Below are positions 35,221-45,581 of a stretch of 64,000 bases of DNA, piece after piece. A program made the position numbers and the translations under genes. Numbering within the stretch: position 1 is the stretch's first letter; the number at the start of each line of letters is the position of its first letter. The stretch comes from Cladorhizidae sp. MBARI D1340-BT2 (Eukaryota; Porifera; Demospongiae; Poecilosclerida; Cladorhizidae): positions 38,773,929 through 38,837,928 of the forward strand of contig JAQNBH010000017.1 in NCBI GenBank assembly GCA_028752905.1, given 5' to 3'. Under the pieces are notes generated by a model. The model was not told the DNA's origin, did not search any database, and saw nothing but the letters and a program-made list of their open reading frames with translations.

Positions 35221-35989
35221 ACTTAGAATGCCTATAATGCGCCAGTGCTTAATATGGGCTGGTGCCTTGACGAACTGGCCCATTAAGCCATTACATAATA
35301 TAGCATATATATATTATATATATATACCCCTAGAGTTGTAAAATGTATGATAGCATCGCAGCAATAATAGCTTGTGGTTTTTATCACGCCTTTTGTGGCA
35401 TAGCCACAATTTTCCTTGCACTATTTGGGCATATAGATTGGCTCATTTGTTTTACATGCAACTTTAAAACTTGTGAACCGTTTCTCATGCACAACTGCAA
35501 CCCTTATCAAACTTGTGGCCATTAGGCCACATCCAGTTAGTGCTGTCTCATCAAAAAGCACATGTAGGTATAGCTATTCTGGCAAGAACTGAAGGCTGCC
35601 TTTTCACAGGGATAACTGGAAAAAGAGAGGTAAGCTACACACACACATACAAGTTAGCTAGGTATATAGCTCTTAACTCTGCAGCAGAGCTAAATACCTC
35701 CTCTTTATTGTTTGGGGTTCTAGCTCGGTACATCAGTATATAATTAGGCACATTTCTCACATTTTCAGGAATTGGTGTCTTGTACTGTAACTGCATGGTT
35801 TTGAAATTGAAAAAACAAACGACAAAAAACCCCGACTAATAAAGATGGCCATTGAGTTAGTCCTTCATCTCTATGAGCACTGATGAGACTGGCATGGGCA
35901 GAGTTTATGCTGTTGATGGAGGACCATCAGGAGCAAATGCTACCATCTAGGGGCATTTGTGGACAAAGTTAACCATGGTTTGTGATTTG
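35221..35989. other. Spacer, nothing certain
   Basis: An AT-rich TATA repeat lies at 35,298-35,327. From about 35,880 the plus strand may already be the decayed beginning of the following transposon gene (YAVDGGPSGANA), but this is not certain. Confidence 0.35.
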
Positions 35990-36640
35990 AATTAGCAGAT
36001 GTTTGAACAATCCACTCTTAACCTGTTTGATGACCATGTGGGGTTCTTTGCTGGAACACCAGCACCACATTAATGGAGAGCTATCAGCTTACTGGATGTC
36101 TTACACGGACATGGTAGAGAATGTTACTTTCGGTCTTTTGCATGGTTCCCATGATGGAAATTGGAATTTGCACCATCATGTCTAAGATATATGATCCCAT
36201 AGTACTTTGTCTATGGCTTACTATATACCTTCCCCCATATTTTGATGAGGTGACAAATTTCTCAGAGAAGAAACCTGTGACTGTGTTTTCAAGGATGGCC
36301 TATTCTCAGTTCAAATGTCCTTCAGCAACCCCTTTGGATGGATATCTGTGGACCAGACCACTTGAAGTCACAGTAAATGAGGACACTCAAACTCCTGGTG
36401 ACATGGCTTCATTCAGCTAAAAGGAAAGCTGGGCTACTACATAACAGCTGAGCACTGCAGTGTATTCCTGGGCCAGATGATGGGAATTATACAAGCAAAA
36501 AGTCAGAACTTCACCATGCAAAGCTACAGCAGACAGGATTCACCTAATCTGAGGATCGACCAAACTATTTTCAGAGAAGCACAAGACCTAATTAACATCC
36601 ACTGGAAGGCCATCCCCCAGAGATATTGCATCTGACTTTA
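35990..36640 (+). pseudogene. Second relic of the GCDTTSAF-family transposon protein (central part)
   Basis: Broken plus-strand frames give AYWMSYTDMVEN, GSHDGNWNLHHH, a decayed Y-M-I-P segment, YLPPYFDEVTNFSEK, SNPFGWISVDQTT, TQTPGDMASFS, and YYITAEHCSVFLGQM. These are central blocks of the same invertebrate multi-copy family as the pseudogene at 22,260-24,507, which has largely lost this part. Here the zinc N-terminus and the GCDT nuclease block are absent. No terminal repeats were identified. Confidence 0.65.
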
Positions 36641-36829
36641 TGATGGAAGATTGGAGAGCAATATTATTCCACTTTCAAGGATGAGAGGCTAGAAAAAGAC
36701 CCACCAGTAAATAAATTTCATAATACAAACTGAAAACTTTCAGCAATCTGTGGAAGAGAGAAGTGAGTGAGAGGGTGATCATTTTCAAAGCAGACAAGTC
36801 TCCGTTTGGTCGCATAAGGCACAAGGGTG

Positions 36830-37487
36830 CAACCTCAAGATGGAAGATATCCCGTTTCATCTCCTTCGACCATTATCCTGGGTTCTGAAGGTCTACTACG
36901 GTTTGAGTGTCTTGGGTTGAGTGCCTACTACGGTGGTACCTCAGTAACAATGTGGATGATATGGAAGAGATGGAGAGAGCTATCTGGGCAGTGTTCCACC
37001 ATTGCATCCACAGACAAGGATCCTCAGCACCAGTTCTGCCCTACTGGTGAGGACAGCTGGTGCAAGTGCCTTGCCAGGTCCGAAGATATCCCACCCACTA
37101 ACACTAAAATCTTGTGGGATTTTATTAGGCCAATTATTTTAAAGCAGATAAAGCGTTAATTGAGTAGGTTTATTGTAGATGCAACTCAAAATGAGAATGA
37201 CAGTTTTAACAAGCTTATCTAGTCTAGGTTCTCCATGACCGAGTTTTGGTCTTTCCATACAGTTTGGATGGTTGTCTGCTAGCACTTTCAACAATGGCAC
37301 GGCTAGCATTCCATCTCTGCTATTGCATTTTGGGGCCAAGTCATGCGAGAGTTCTGACTTCTTTACAGGCTGTGATGAAGATCGCCCGAGACAAGCAGAA
37401 CGGAAGAGAAAGTTGGTGGCCTGGAGGAGGAGGAAGACACATCGACAAGCAGAGAATGAGAGGATCCTTACTGCAGAGAGAATTTTG
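36830..37487 (+). pseudogene. Mutator-like transposase relic
   Basis: Plus-strand blocks are ASTDKDPQHQFCPTGEDSWC (about 37,007-37,066), PTNTKILWDFIRPII and FNNGTASIPSLLLHFGAK (about 37,288-37,341), then a basic tail (RPRQAERKRKLVAWRRRK). The DSWCK block and FNDG/FNNG block in this spacing are typical of a Mutator-like transposase family common in invertebrates and fish. About 50 codons between the blocks are out of frame or lost. It follows the previous relic closely; whether they were one composite insertion is unclear. Confidence 0.6.
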
Positions 37488-37618
37488 ATTTGTTTTTCAG
37501 GTGGTTTGCATGTGTATCTATGTTGCTGTCAGTTCCTTGATGTCTAAGCTGGCTTGTCTGAGTACGGTAGTCATGTCTAAGCTGGCTTCTCTGAGTACGG
37601 TAGTCTCTTGTGCGTGTG

Positions 37619-37662
37619 CATGTGTGTGTGTGTGTGTTGGGGGGGGGGGGGGGGGGGGGGGG
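37619..37662 (+). repeat. (TG)n followed by G run
   Basis: A TG dinucleotide tract leads into about 24 G bases. Simple repeat only. Confidence 0.9.
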
Positions 37663-38440
37663 AGAACTGTGTAGTTGTATGTTATGTATCATTTCAAGTC
37701 ATCTTTTTTCCCCTTCCATTGTCAAGAAAAGACGGTATAATTGACAAACAGTGATATTCAACTTTGAGGCCTCATTCTAAAAAGTGTGACCTTTTGGACT
37801 ACCAAAAATTATACCTTCCTCAATATTTATCTGCAGTCCACACTTTTGATATCATTTCAAAGCTCTGTTTTCATCAAGTCAGGTTCTACTAAGATATAGC
37901 CTTGCTTTGGTCAGACAACCTGAGACTGACCAAATGTTGACTTCAGTAGTAGTTTGCCAATACATATATGGCCAATCTGTCACTATGAAAACATGCCAAT
38001 ACACCTCAATGTAGGGACGCATTTGTAGCTCTACTTATTGCTTTGCTGAGTAATATTTTTTTCCTGAGGGACCACTAGCGTACCAACATTCCAGCTGATA
38101 TCTAAGAATGCATAAGAGTTATACACTAAATAAATATACCATTAGAAGCACATTTCAAGAGCAACATTTTGGTATAAAAATCTACTACATAGGTGGCGGT
38201 GTTTGAATTATAGACTATTACAATTAGCTATACCAGACCCTTAAAACGGTTTAGCTTGGACTACATTGAGGGGACCACTCGGACAGATAAATCAAGTTTA
38301 AACACACACACACAAACTGCTCATTTTTACTATGACAAAGTATGACTAAAGTTCTTAAATTACATGTATGGAGTAAACGACAATCATTATATTATGTTAA
38401 CAATCAGTTGAGCCAGACTAGGGCAGTGCAGTTATCGAGT
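37663..38440. other. Spacer, nothing recognised
   Basis: A short CACACA tract lies at 38,302-38,314. This would be the 3' flank (including any 3' UTR) of the dispanin-like gene, which ends at 38,441. Confidence 0.45.
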
Positions 38441-38608
38441 TCACTGCCGTTGAGCGAGATTATATATCACAGCGTAGGTGATCGCAAGAAGGAAGGCAAT
38501 CGCTATGTAAGTTACGCCTGACACGATGCCACATATGGTCCACCTCTTCGCAAAAGAATCCATTTTGCGGGACTCTGCCACATGGCCACGATAATGATGC
38601 TGCATGCC
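38441..38608 (-). CDS. Dispanin (CD225/IFITM-like) last exon
   Basis: The minus-strand exon has a CAACAG acceptor, 55 codons and a TGA stop at 38,443-38,441. The peptide GMQHHYRGHVAESRKMDSFA continues KRWTICGIVSGVTYIAIAFL and ends VIYNLAQRQ. The small-residue and charged stretch before a hydrophobic helix matches the second half of a CD225 domain, followed by a C-terminal membrane helix. It joins in phase 0 to the exon at 38,966-39,103, which supplies the first half. Dispanins are small membrane proteins of animals; the IFITM members alter membrane fusion, but the role of this one cannot be read from sequence. Confidence 0.75.
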   Translation of the reverse strand, partial: GMQHHYRGHVAESRKMDSFAKRWTICGIVSGVTYIAIAFLLAITYAVIYNLAQRQ

Positions 38609-38814
38609 CTGTTGATGGATGGCAAGTTACCAATATATAAAACATGACATGGCCCACTGGATATCACATAAACTTTGCAAGATACAGGTTTGTGCTGTGT
38701 GCTGGTTATTTTACAGCTCGGTCACTACAAAAATTTATAAACACAACAGTAGCTCAGTAGAACTAACTCTATACTCACTAGTCCCTGTAAGTGTAATAGA
38801 CGAGCAGTAACAGT

Positions 38815-38895
38815 TATAACATTTTCTCAATAATCGAATTCAAATTGTATTCACTCGACATTTCGACTAGATGCTCTAGCCTTCATCAGGAATAG
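38815..38895 (+). mobile_element. Hairpin element, left half (copy H) in dispanin intron
   Basis: Reads TTCTCAATAATCGAATTCAA, then CACTCGACATTTCGACTAGA and TGCTCTAGCCTTCATCAGG. The inner stem and the complement of CTGATGA (TCATCAG) are kept, but the other arm is absent. It lies in the intron between the two dispanin exons. Confidence 0.82.
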
Positions 38896-38965
38896 GGGAC
38901 TGTTGTGTGCGATGGGAATAGAGACCAGGGTTGTGATAAGCATTATGGAGGCAAGATCATTCTAC

Positions 38966-39103
38966 CTGTATGCTGTAGAGCAGCCCAACCAGACCACAGG
39001 GCCAGCAACAGAAAAGCATGGTGAAGATGGACAAGTAGATTATGTTCATGTTAGGGTTCAGTGGCACCTGCCCTGGAACATGGACGTTTTCCTTCACAAT
39101 AAC
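38966..39103 (-). CDS. Dispanin (CD225/IFITM-like) exon with first membrane segment
   Basis: The minus-strand exon runs from a CTTCTAG acceptor to a GTAGAA donor: 46 codons, phase 0 at both ends. The peptide VIVKENVHVPGQVPLNPNM is followed by NIIYLSIFTMLFCCWPCGLV and GLLYSIQ. The pattern of a hydrophobic segment with S-I-F-T, a double cysteine and a proline-glycine turn is the hallmark of the first half of CD225 domains; the cysteines are palmitoylation sites in IFITM proteins. N-terminal exons lie further up and were not identified. Confidence 0.78.
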
Positions 39104-40127
39104 CTAGAAGGCAAGTGGAAGAACATGCATAAACACACACTAACTAAGAAATGGACCGTCAATACATGTATGCTGTAAATCTGTTATGCTAAAACAATGC
39201 ATACTCATATTCATCGAAGAAGAGTCTAGCAATTATTATTTAAAGTTGCTTCATTCTGAGTGCGGGGCATTCATTATTATATTATGTAACGTAACAGTTC
39301 CCAAGGAGAAATGAGGAGAGCAAGTATGACAAGATTTCTAAGCCATCCACTTATCGATGCTGAACTCTTCTCCTCTGTCATCGTGTGGGCGAATGGAAGA
39401 GCAGCATAACAGTACCTAAATTATGTAACAGGGAGAAACTATTTCATTGCTGGTTGTGCTTAGTTAGTTAGTTGGCCCAATTCAGCTTGTGAGTTCATTA
39501 AAATTGGTTATTTCAATGATCAGATAATTTTTCCCCGTTTGGTAGTAAAATTACATCAGAGCACTTTCCATCAGAGCACTTTCCAAGTACCATCCAGTTG
39601 GAAAAGATTGAAGCACTACGCGCCAAAATATTCTACATGCATATAATTAATCCCAATTCAGCTAACACTCTCACCCATCTAAACTGCGAACCTGGCAGTC
39701 CTGAACCACTGACACAGGTTTTGCTTACACTGACCTGTCCAGGGCAGGAAAAATGATTTTCAACATACCGGTATATAGTTGTAATAGCTGCCTGTCTGGA
39801 ATCTGGTGGTGAGGGGAAGGAGAGTGGAGGGTAACCTTGTCATTAATATTTAAACTTGAGATAGGTTTGGGTTTATTCGTGTATTGACACACACATGTGT
39901 GGTGTAAATTATGACATTGACATCAGGTCATCATTAGATACATTTTAGGCCACAGGTATATCATTTTCATTTTTGAGCTAAAAATAGCCCAGTTTTGAAG
40001 TCTCTCTGTACTAGTATCCATTCTTTAAAGGTTCTCGCAACAGTTTAGAGCAGAGTGGTTAGTTTACCTTAGCTCAACCACCATAGCCCCCTTGGTGCAA
40101 CTAGTGAGTCCCTATCAAGAACTTGCT
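39104..40127. other. Upstream region of dispanin gene, nothing certain
   Basis: The first exon and promoter of the dispanin gene should lie here or beyond, but I cannot point to them. No repeat except a short duplication of CATCAGAGCACTTTCC at 39,554-39,584. Confidence 0.4.
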
Positions 40128-41362
40128 TTATGTCCTCACATACATGGGAATTTTAACTTCTATTAAGAGCTTTCATTATGTCCTCACATATGTATATGGA
40201 ATCATAACTTCTATCAAGAGCTTTCATTATGTTCTCACATATGTATATGGAATCATAACTTCTATCAAGAGCTTTCATTATGTCCTCACATATGTATATG
40301 GAATCATAACTTCTATCAAGAGCTTTCGTTATGTCCTCACATATGTATATGGAATCATAACTTCTATCAAGAGCTTGCTCTATGTCCTCACATATGTATA
40401 TGGAATCATAACTTCTATCAAGAGCTTTCATTATGTCCTCACATATGTATATGGAATCATAACTTCTATCAAGAGCTTTCATTATGTCCTCACATATGTA
40501 TATGGAATCATAACTTCTATCAAGAGCTTTCGTTATGTCCTCACATATGTATATGGAATCATAACTTCTATCAAGAGCTTTCATTATGTTCTCACATATG
40601 TATATGGAATCATAACTTCTATCAAGAGCTTTCATTATGTCCTCACATATGTATATGGAATCATAACTTCTATCAAGAGCTTGCTCTATGTCCTCACATA
40701 TGTATATGGAATCATAACTTCTATCAAGAGCTTTCATTATGTCCTCACATATGTATATGGAATCATAACTTCTATCAAGAGCTTTCATTATGTCCTCACA
40801 TATGTATATGGAATCATAACTTCTATCAAGAGCTTTCATTATGTCCTCACATATGTATATGGAATCATAACTTCTATCAAGAGCTTTCATTATGTCCTCA
40901 CATATGTATATGGAATCATAACTTCTATCAAGAGCTTTCGTTATGTCCTCACATATGTATATGGAATCATAACTTCTATCAAGAGCTTTCATTATGTCCT
41001 CACATATGTATATGGAATCATAACTTCTATCAAGAGCTTTCGTTATGTCCTCACATATGTATATGGAATCATAACTTCTATCAAGAGCTTGCTCTATGTA
41101 CTCACATATGTATATGGAATCATAAATTCTATCAAGAGCTTTCGTTATGTCCTCACATATGTATATGGAATCATAACTTCTATCAAGAGCTTTCATTATG
41201 TTCTCACATATATGTATATGGAATCATAACTTCTATCAAGAGCTTTCGTTATGTCCTCACATATGTATATGGAATCATAACTTCTAACAAGAGCTTTCAT
41301 TATGTTCTCACATATGTATATGGAATCATAACTTCTATCAAGAGCTTTCGTTATGTCCTCAC
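40128..41362 (+). repeat. 51-bp satellite, left part
   Basis: About 24 copies of ATGTCCTCACATATGTATAT, GGAATCATAACTTCTATCAA, GAGCTTTCATT. Variants CTTTCGTT and CTTGCTCT recur in patterned order. The first unit is diverged (ACATACATGGGAATTTTAAC). The unit is 17 codons long and lacks stops in at least one frame on each strand, so long frames (368 codons plus, 347 minus) run through it. It is interrupted at 41,363 by a hAT transposon. Confidence 0.97.
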
Positions 41363-41525
41363 CAGGGGTGTATTTAGGGGGGGCGGGGGGGGCATTCGCC
41401 CCCCCTTGTATCATTCTCGCCCCCCCCCCTTGAAATTAGAGATATTTTTAAAAATAATGTCAAGAAAGGTGTAATACAAGAAAGGTGTAATAAGCTTATG
41501 ATATCAGGTTCAAATGATAGGAATG

Positions 41526-43713
41526 TCAAACTGAGGTTCTTCTTGGTTTTCTCTGCCATACGTCCACAATCTCTTCAAGGTTGCTCTCAGAGAGTACTTC
41601 TGGTGCCTCTATAGCAATCCTCATAAGGTGAGAAAGGCTGCAGTCACTTAGAGAATTATGCAAACGAGTCTTGATCATCTTCATCTGTGAGAAGCTTCTC
41701 TCCACAGAAGCAGTAGAAACTGGAATCGATAAGCAGATGGAGGCAATCTTGTGCAAATTGGGAAACATGGCCTTGAGCATGTCGTTTGAAACAAGTTCTT
41801 TCAGCTGTGATGCAGTAGTATCCCGTGGTTGCTTGACTAACAGCTGGCGGAATGTTTTCCACTCTGTAAGTATTTCAGTGGAAATCATGGCTGTCTTCAC
41901 TGTTTCTTCTCCATCCAATGTTTCTGCATCTCTATCTTCTCCGTAGTGAGCAATCAGTTTCTCAACAGACGTGTCTCCATAAGTGGGAAAAGATACTGAA
42001 TCTGGTTTTGGAACTTTCCGTGGATCGAATATAGACAATGCTGATACAACAGCGTTGGATGAAGAAAATCGGCTTGTTATGTTGGCCTTTAAATCAGCAA
42101 CAAAAGGCTTACCAACAACATTCTGGAACGAAAGTATTTTATCAGCGTCAATAGACACCTTTGTAGATGACTTCAAGTCTTCAACGTTTTCAAGAAGCTC
42201 CAACACCCAGTTCGCTCCAGGCAAAACTGCATCATCCAAGGATTTAACAGTAGCATCAACAAGGAATGATATCAACGAGAGGTCAAGCTGCTCTGCCTGA
42301 AGTGCTTTGCTGAGCTTGGCTACTTGTGGTAGAGTGAAATCAAGCAAATATATAGCTGCAATCGTAGACAATTTGCAGAGGGCACCATGGATTCCAAGAG
42401 CTTCTGGCTCGTGGGACGTCTCGTAGATGTTCCCAATGGTGATTACAATTGCAGAATAACTTGCTTTGACAGCTTTGACACACCTTTCATGTGCCAGCCA
42501 GCGTGTGTCAGATGGCTTGATCACTTTCATTTCTGGAAGTTCAAGAACGTGCTGTACCTCCTTCAGACACTCTGCTCGCTTGGGGGAATTGCGAAAATGC
42601 TTCCAAAGAGTAGTCAATGTTCTGTAAACATGAGCAATTCCAGGAGTTTTATTGGCAGCTTGCACACAAGCCAACTGCAGTAAGTGACAGTGGCAGTGTA
42701 TAAACAGAGCGTGAGGAGTATGTTTCTTGATACGTGCCTGAACCCCGGTCTTTCGTCCAGAAAAAGTTGCAGCTCCATCAAATCCCAATCCAACTATTCT
42801 TCCGACTTGTAGACCTTTCTTCTTTAAACAATTGATGAGATTAGAATAGATGGTCTCTGCATCAGCCTTCTTCAATGGAATAAGCTCCAGAAAGCACTCT
42901 ACTGGTACACCATCTTCCTCCCAGCGGCAAAACACAGACAATTCTTCTACGTTGGTGACATCTGTGCACTCATCTGCCATGAGGCTGTACATAGGTGCCT
43001 TTTGAAGTCGCTTCAGAATCGACTCCTCCACCCATGTCCCCAATGATTCGATGAATTCAACCACAGCCAATCTTGATGTGTACACAGCATTTCTTGGTGC
43101 AGTTTCTAAGAATTGCTTCAAATGTTGGCTGCCACATCGAACCACCACGTCAACCAGCTTCTCAAATTTTGTCGAATGTGCAACTTGTTCTTTCGTAAGA
43201 AAATGAGTGAGTAGGATCAGGCACTTCACTGCAGCTCTGTTCTGAGCTCTTTTGCGAGCTAAAACATTCTGGAGTTGCTGTACAACTGTTCCACCTTTGG
43301 CTGCTCCTTTAGCTGCAAAAAGAGCTTGAGTTGCATGGATATGGAAGTCACTTCTCGCATGAGCTTTCATTTTTTCAACAGCTTTCTTCCAATTTCTGCA
43401 AGGTTGTGTGACCCACACTCCTCCAGTACGCTGCAGACCAGATTGCTTGCAAACCTTGCAAAAGGCACCATCGCTATCCTCGTCATAATAGAGCCAACTG
43501 AAATCTTTCTCCCAGCTCTTAAGAGTATTTTCTCTTCGTGGATACAGAAGAGCGGTGTTTGTTTTGCTTGCTTTTCTTTGAAGGTGGAGGACTAAGGCTA
43601 GGACTAGATGCCTCGACATGCTCAGAGCTATCTGTTCTGCTATCTTCGCTATCGCTGCTATTAGCATGAGAAGAGGCTTGAGAAGTACTTGCAAAGTATG
43701 AGCGAATATCCAT
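41526..43713 (-). CDS. hAT transposase, one N-terminal frameshift
   Basis: The main frame (41,526-43,694) codes for 722 codons. A better start is the ATG at 43,713 in another frame, giving MDIRSYFASTSQASSHANSS and a nuclear-localisation-like PPPSKKSKQNKHRSS. That frame stops at 43,519 near KRKYS, where the main frame takes over at about LKSWEKDFSW, so one indel near 43,520-43,560 separates them. In the main frame a TTF-type zinc finger starts with C79-x2-C82 and includes H112 and H118. Catalytic-domain blocks follow: YSLMADECTD (D241), GFDGAATFSG (D306), HCHCHLLQLA (about 333-342). The dimerisation region STASVERSFS is at about 660-669. It resembles the ZNF862/KIAA1586-type hAT proteins. It excises and inserts the element in the nucleus. 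Apart from the indel it looks intact, suggesting recent activity. Confidence 0.9.
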
Positions 43714-43760
43714 ATTAATATGAAGAGAAATCAGCTAGTAAGGTTTCTTTTATAGAGACT

Positions 43761-44540
43761 TTAAGGGGGGACATCTGCACTTTTTTTAATTTTTTTTTTA
43801 ACCTGTGGTTACAACTTTAGAGCTCAGTAGATTCTGCAAACTTCATGGTATGGACTTGATATATAGCTCAAAAGATAGGTCTCTCTGTGTGCTCTCTTTT
43901 GATACTAAAATATGTTTCATAGGTATAACTATAGGCAAGTTACTAGACCCTAAAGCGGAGGGACCACAAAAACCTGAATCGCTCCAACCTCCATAGAAAC
44001 CACTCTGAGTTGCGAAGTGCAAAAAAATTAAAAATGGTACAAGTGGCTAGAGGAAGCTCTAGAGTACGCAATGAGTATATTGAGTAGGCGTGAAAAATTT
44101 ATTACCTGGTCAAGCGCGCGGTTGGAAAATTGAAGGCGTTGACAAAGCGTCGCCTTGTCAACGCCTTCAATTTTCCAACCGCGTGCTTGACCAGGTAATA
44201 AATTTTTCACGCCTACTCAATATACTCATTGCGTACTCTAGAGCTTCCTCTAGCCACTTGTACCATTTTTAATTTTTTTGCACTTCGCAACTCAGAGTGG
44301 TTTCTATGGAGGTTGGAGCGATTCAGGTTTTTGTGGTCCCTCCGCTTTAGGGTCTAGTAACTTGCCTATAGTTATACCTATGAAACATATTTTAGTATCA
44401 AAAGAGAGCACACAGAGAGACCTATCTTTTGAGCTATATATCAAGTCCATACCATGAAGTTTGCAGAATCTACTGAGCTCTAAAGTTGTAACCACAGGTT
44501 AAAAAAAATATAAAAAAAATGCACAGACGGTCCCCCTTAA
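43761..44540. mobile_element. 780-bp palindromic MITE with TTAA ends, nested in hAT
   Basis: Two near-identical arms of about 390 bp are reverse complements, centred near 44,150. Each outer end reads TTAAGGGGG-AC--CTG-GCA. The flanking TTAA copies (43,761-43,764 and 44,537-44,540) look like a target duplication. The tandem repeat next to it preserves an unfilled site, GACTTTAAGACCATGAC at about 44,648-44,664, which equals left flank GACT + TTAA + right flank GACCATGAC. TTAA targets are typical of piggyBac-type elements; no transposase is encoded. A diverged half copy lies at 7,465-7,841. Confidence 0.92.
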
Positions 44541-44925
44541 GACCATGACATAATGGACTGAGTTAAAAATACTGAGAGAGAGTGGGAAAGAAGGAGGGAA
44601 CTGAAGAAGTGACAAACCTACAAAGGAGAACACGTGGTGGTGTGTGATGACTTTAAGACCATGACATAATGGACTGAGTTAAAAATACTGAGAGAGAGTG
44701 GGAAAGAAGGAGGGAACTGAAGAAGTGACAAACCTACAAAGGAGAACACGTGGTGGCGTGTGAAGACATCATGTCTAAGATTAGACTTGAAGACCATGAC
44801 ATAATGGACTGAGTTAAAAATACTGAGAGAGAGGGAGTGGGAAAGAAGGAGAAACAAAAGAAGTGACAAACCTACAAAGGAGAGCACGTGGTGGTGTGTG
44901 ATGTCATCGTGTCATGACACATGCT
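44541..44925 (+). repeat. 116-135-bp tandem repeat, three copies, in hAT
   Basis: Units start GACCATGACATAATGGACTG at 44,541, 44,657 and 44,792 and share GAGAGAGTGGGAAAGAAGGA and CCTACAAAGGAGARCACGTG. They lie between the transposase 5' end and the right terminus, where hAT elements often carry subterminal repeats. The first unit was the target of the palindromic MITE. Confidence 0.9.
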
Positions 44926-45151
44926 CTCCTTTTTCCAAGCAGCTACAATATCATGAGAAATATATACAGTCTAGCCATAGTTCGGTATAGCATAATGCCA
45001 TTGGTAGTCAGTCAAAATAGCTATCCTCAGACATTGTAAAAGCAAAAAAAATTATGGGGGGATCTTCCCCCCAGACCCCCCTTTTACAGCTTATGAACAT
45101 GTTAAGAAAATATTAACAAAAATTAGGGCACCAAGTGACCAACCATTTCCA

Positions 45152-45176
45152 CCCCCCCCCCCCCCCCCCCCCCCCC
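45152..45176 (+). repeat. C run in hAT right end
   Basis: About 25 consecutive C bases. Further G/C runs occur at 45,056-45,082 and 45,512-45,555. Confidence 0.9.
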
Positions 45177-45581
45177 TAGAGAACTAGAGAAAAATTGTGT
45201 ATGAAACCTGTTGTCCATGATTTTGTAAGAAAATGCATGGAATGCAACATAATTCGATTTCACAAAAGCCCACCTCCATTATACGAGTGACAAGTGACTA
45301 TATCTAATCTATATATGCTGATTGCCGTAGCATGCAACTTCAGCAAATATTTAAGATGGAATGTTGTACTAAAGATTTTAGAAAAAGTGCATGCCATCAT
45401 AAGTAGCAGCTATATATACAGTTAGTACTGCAAAAATACCTGTGGGTAAAACACTTTCGTACTCCACGCGGAAGCCCAGGGTGCACGTCCCCTTTGCGCA
45501 CCATCCAGGCTCTCCCCCCCCCCTTATTTTTCCATATCTCAAGTTCGCCCCCCCTTGGCAAAATTTCTGTATACAACCCTG

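Larger units (their letters stand above)
41363..45581 (-). mobile_element. hAT DNA transposon, 4.2 kb, with 8-bp target duplication
   Basis: The element begins CAGGGGTGTATTTAG and ends, reversed, CAGGGTTGTATACAG: imperfect 15-bp terminal inverted repeats (12 of 15 identical), then G/C-rich subterminal runs on both sides. It is flanked by perfect direct copies of GTCCTCAC (41,355-41,362 and 45,582-45,589). This sequence belongs to the 51-bp satellite unit, and the satellite continues in phase after the second copy. It carries a transposase gene on the minus strand, a palindromic MITE and three 116-135-bp tandem repeats. Eight-base duplications and CAGGG ends are diagnostic for hAT. Confidence 0.95.

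Noticed and set aside
41671..43595. Plus-strand open frames of 91-106 codons within the hAT transposase
   Set aside because: Antisense shadows of the transposase gene without protein features of their own.
43805..44495. Identical 60- and 63-codon open frames on opposite strands
   Set aside because: Mirror images produced by the palindromic MITE; the MITE has no coding evidence.
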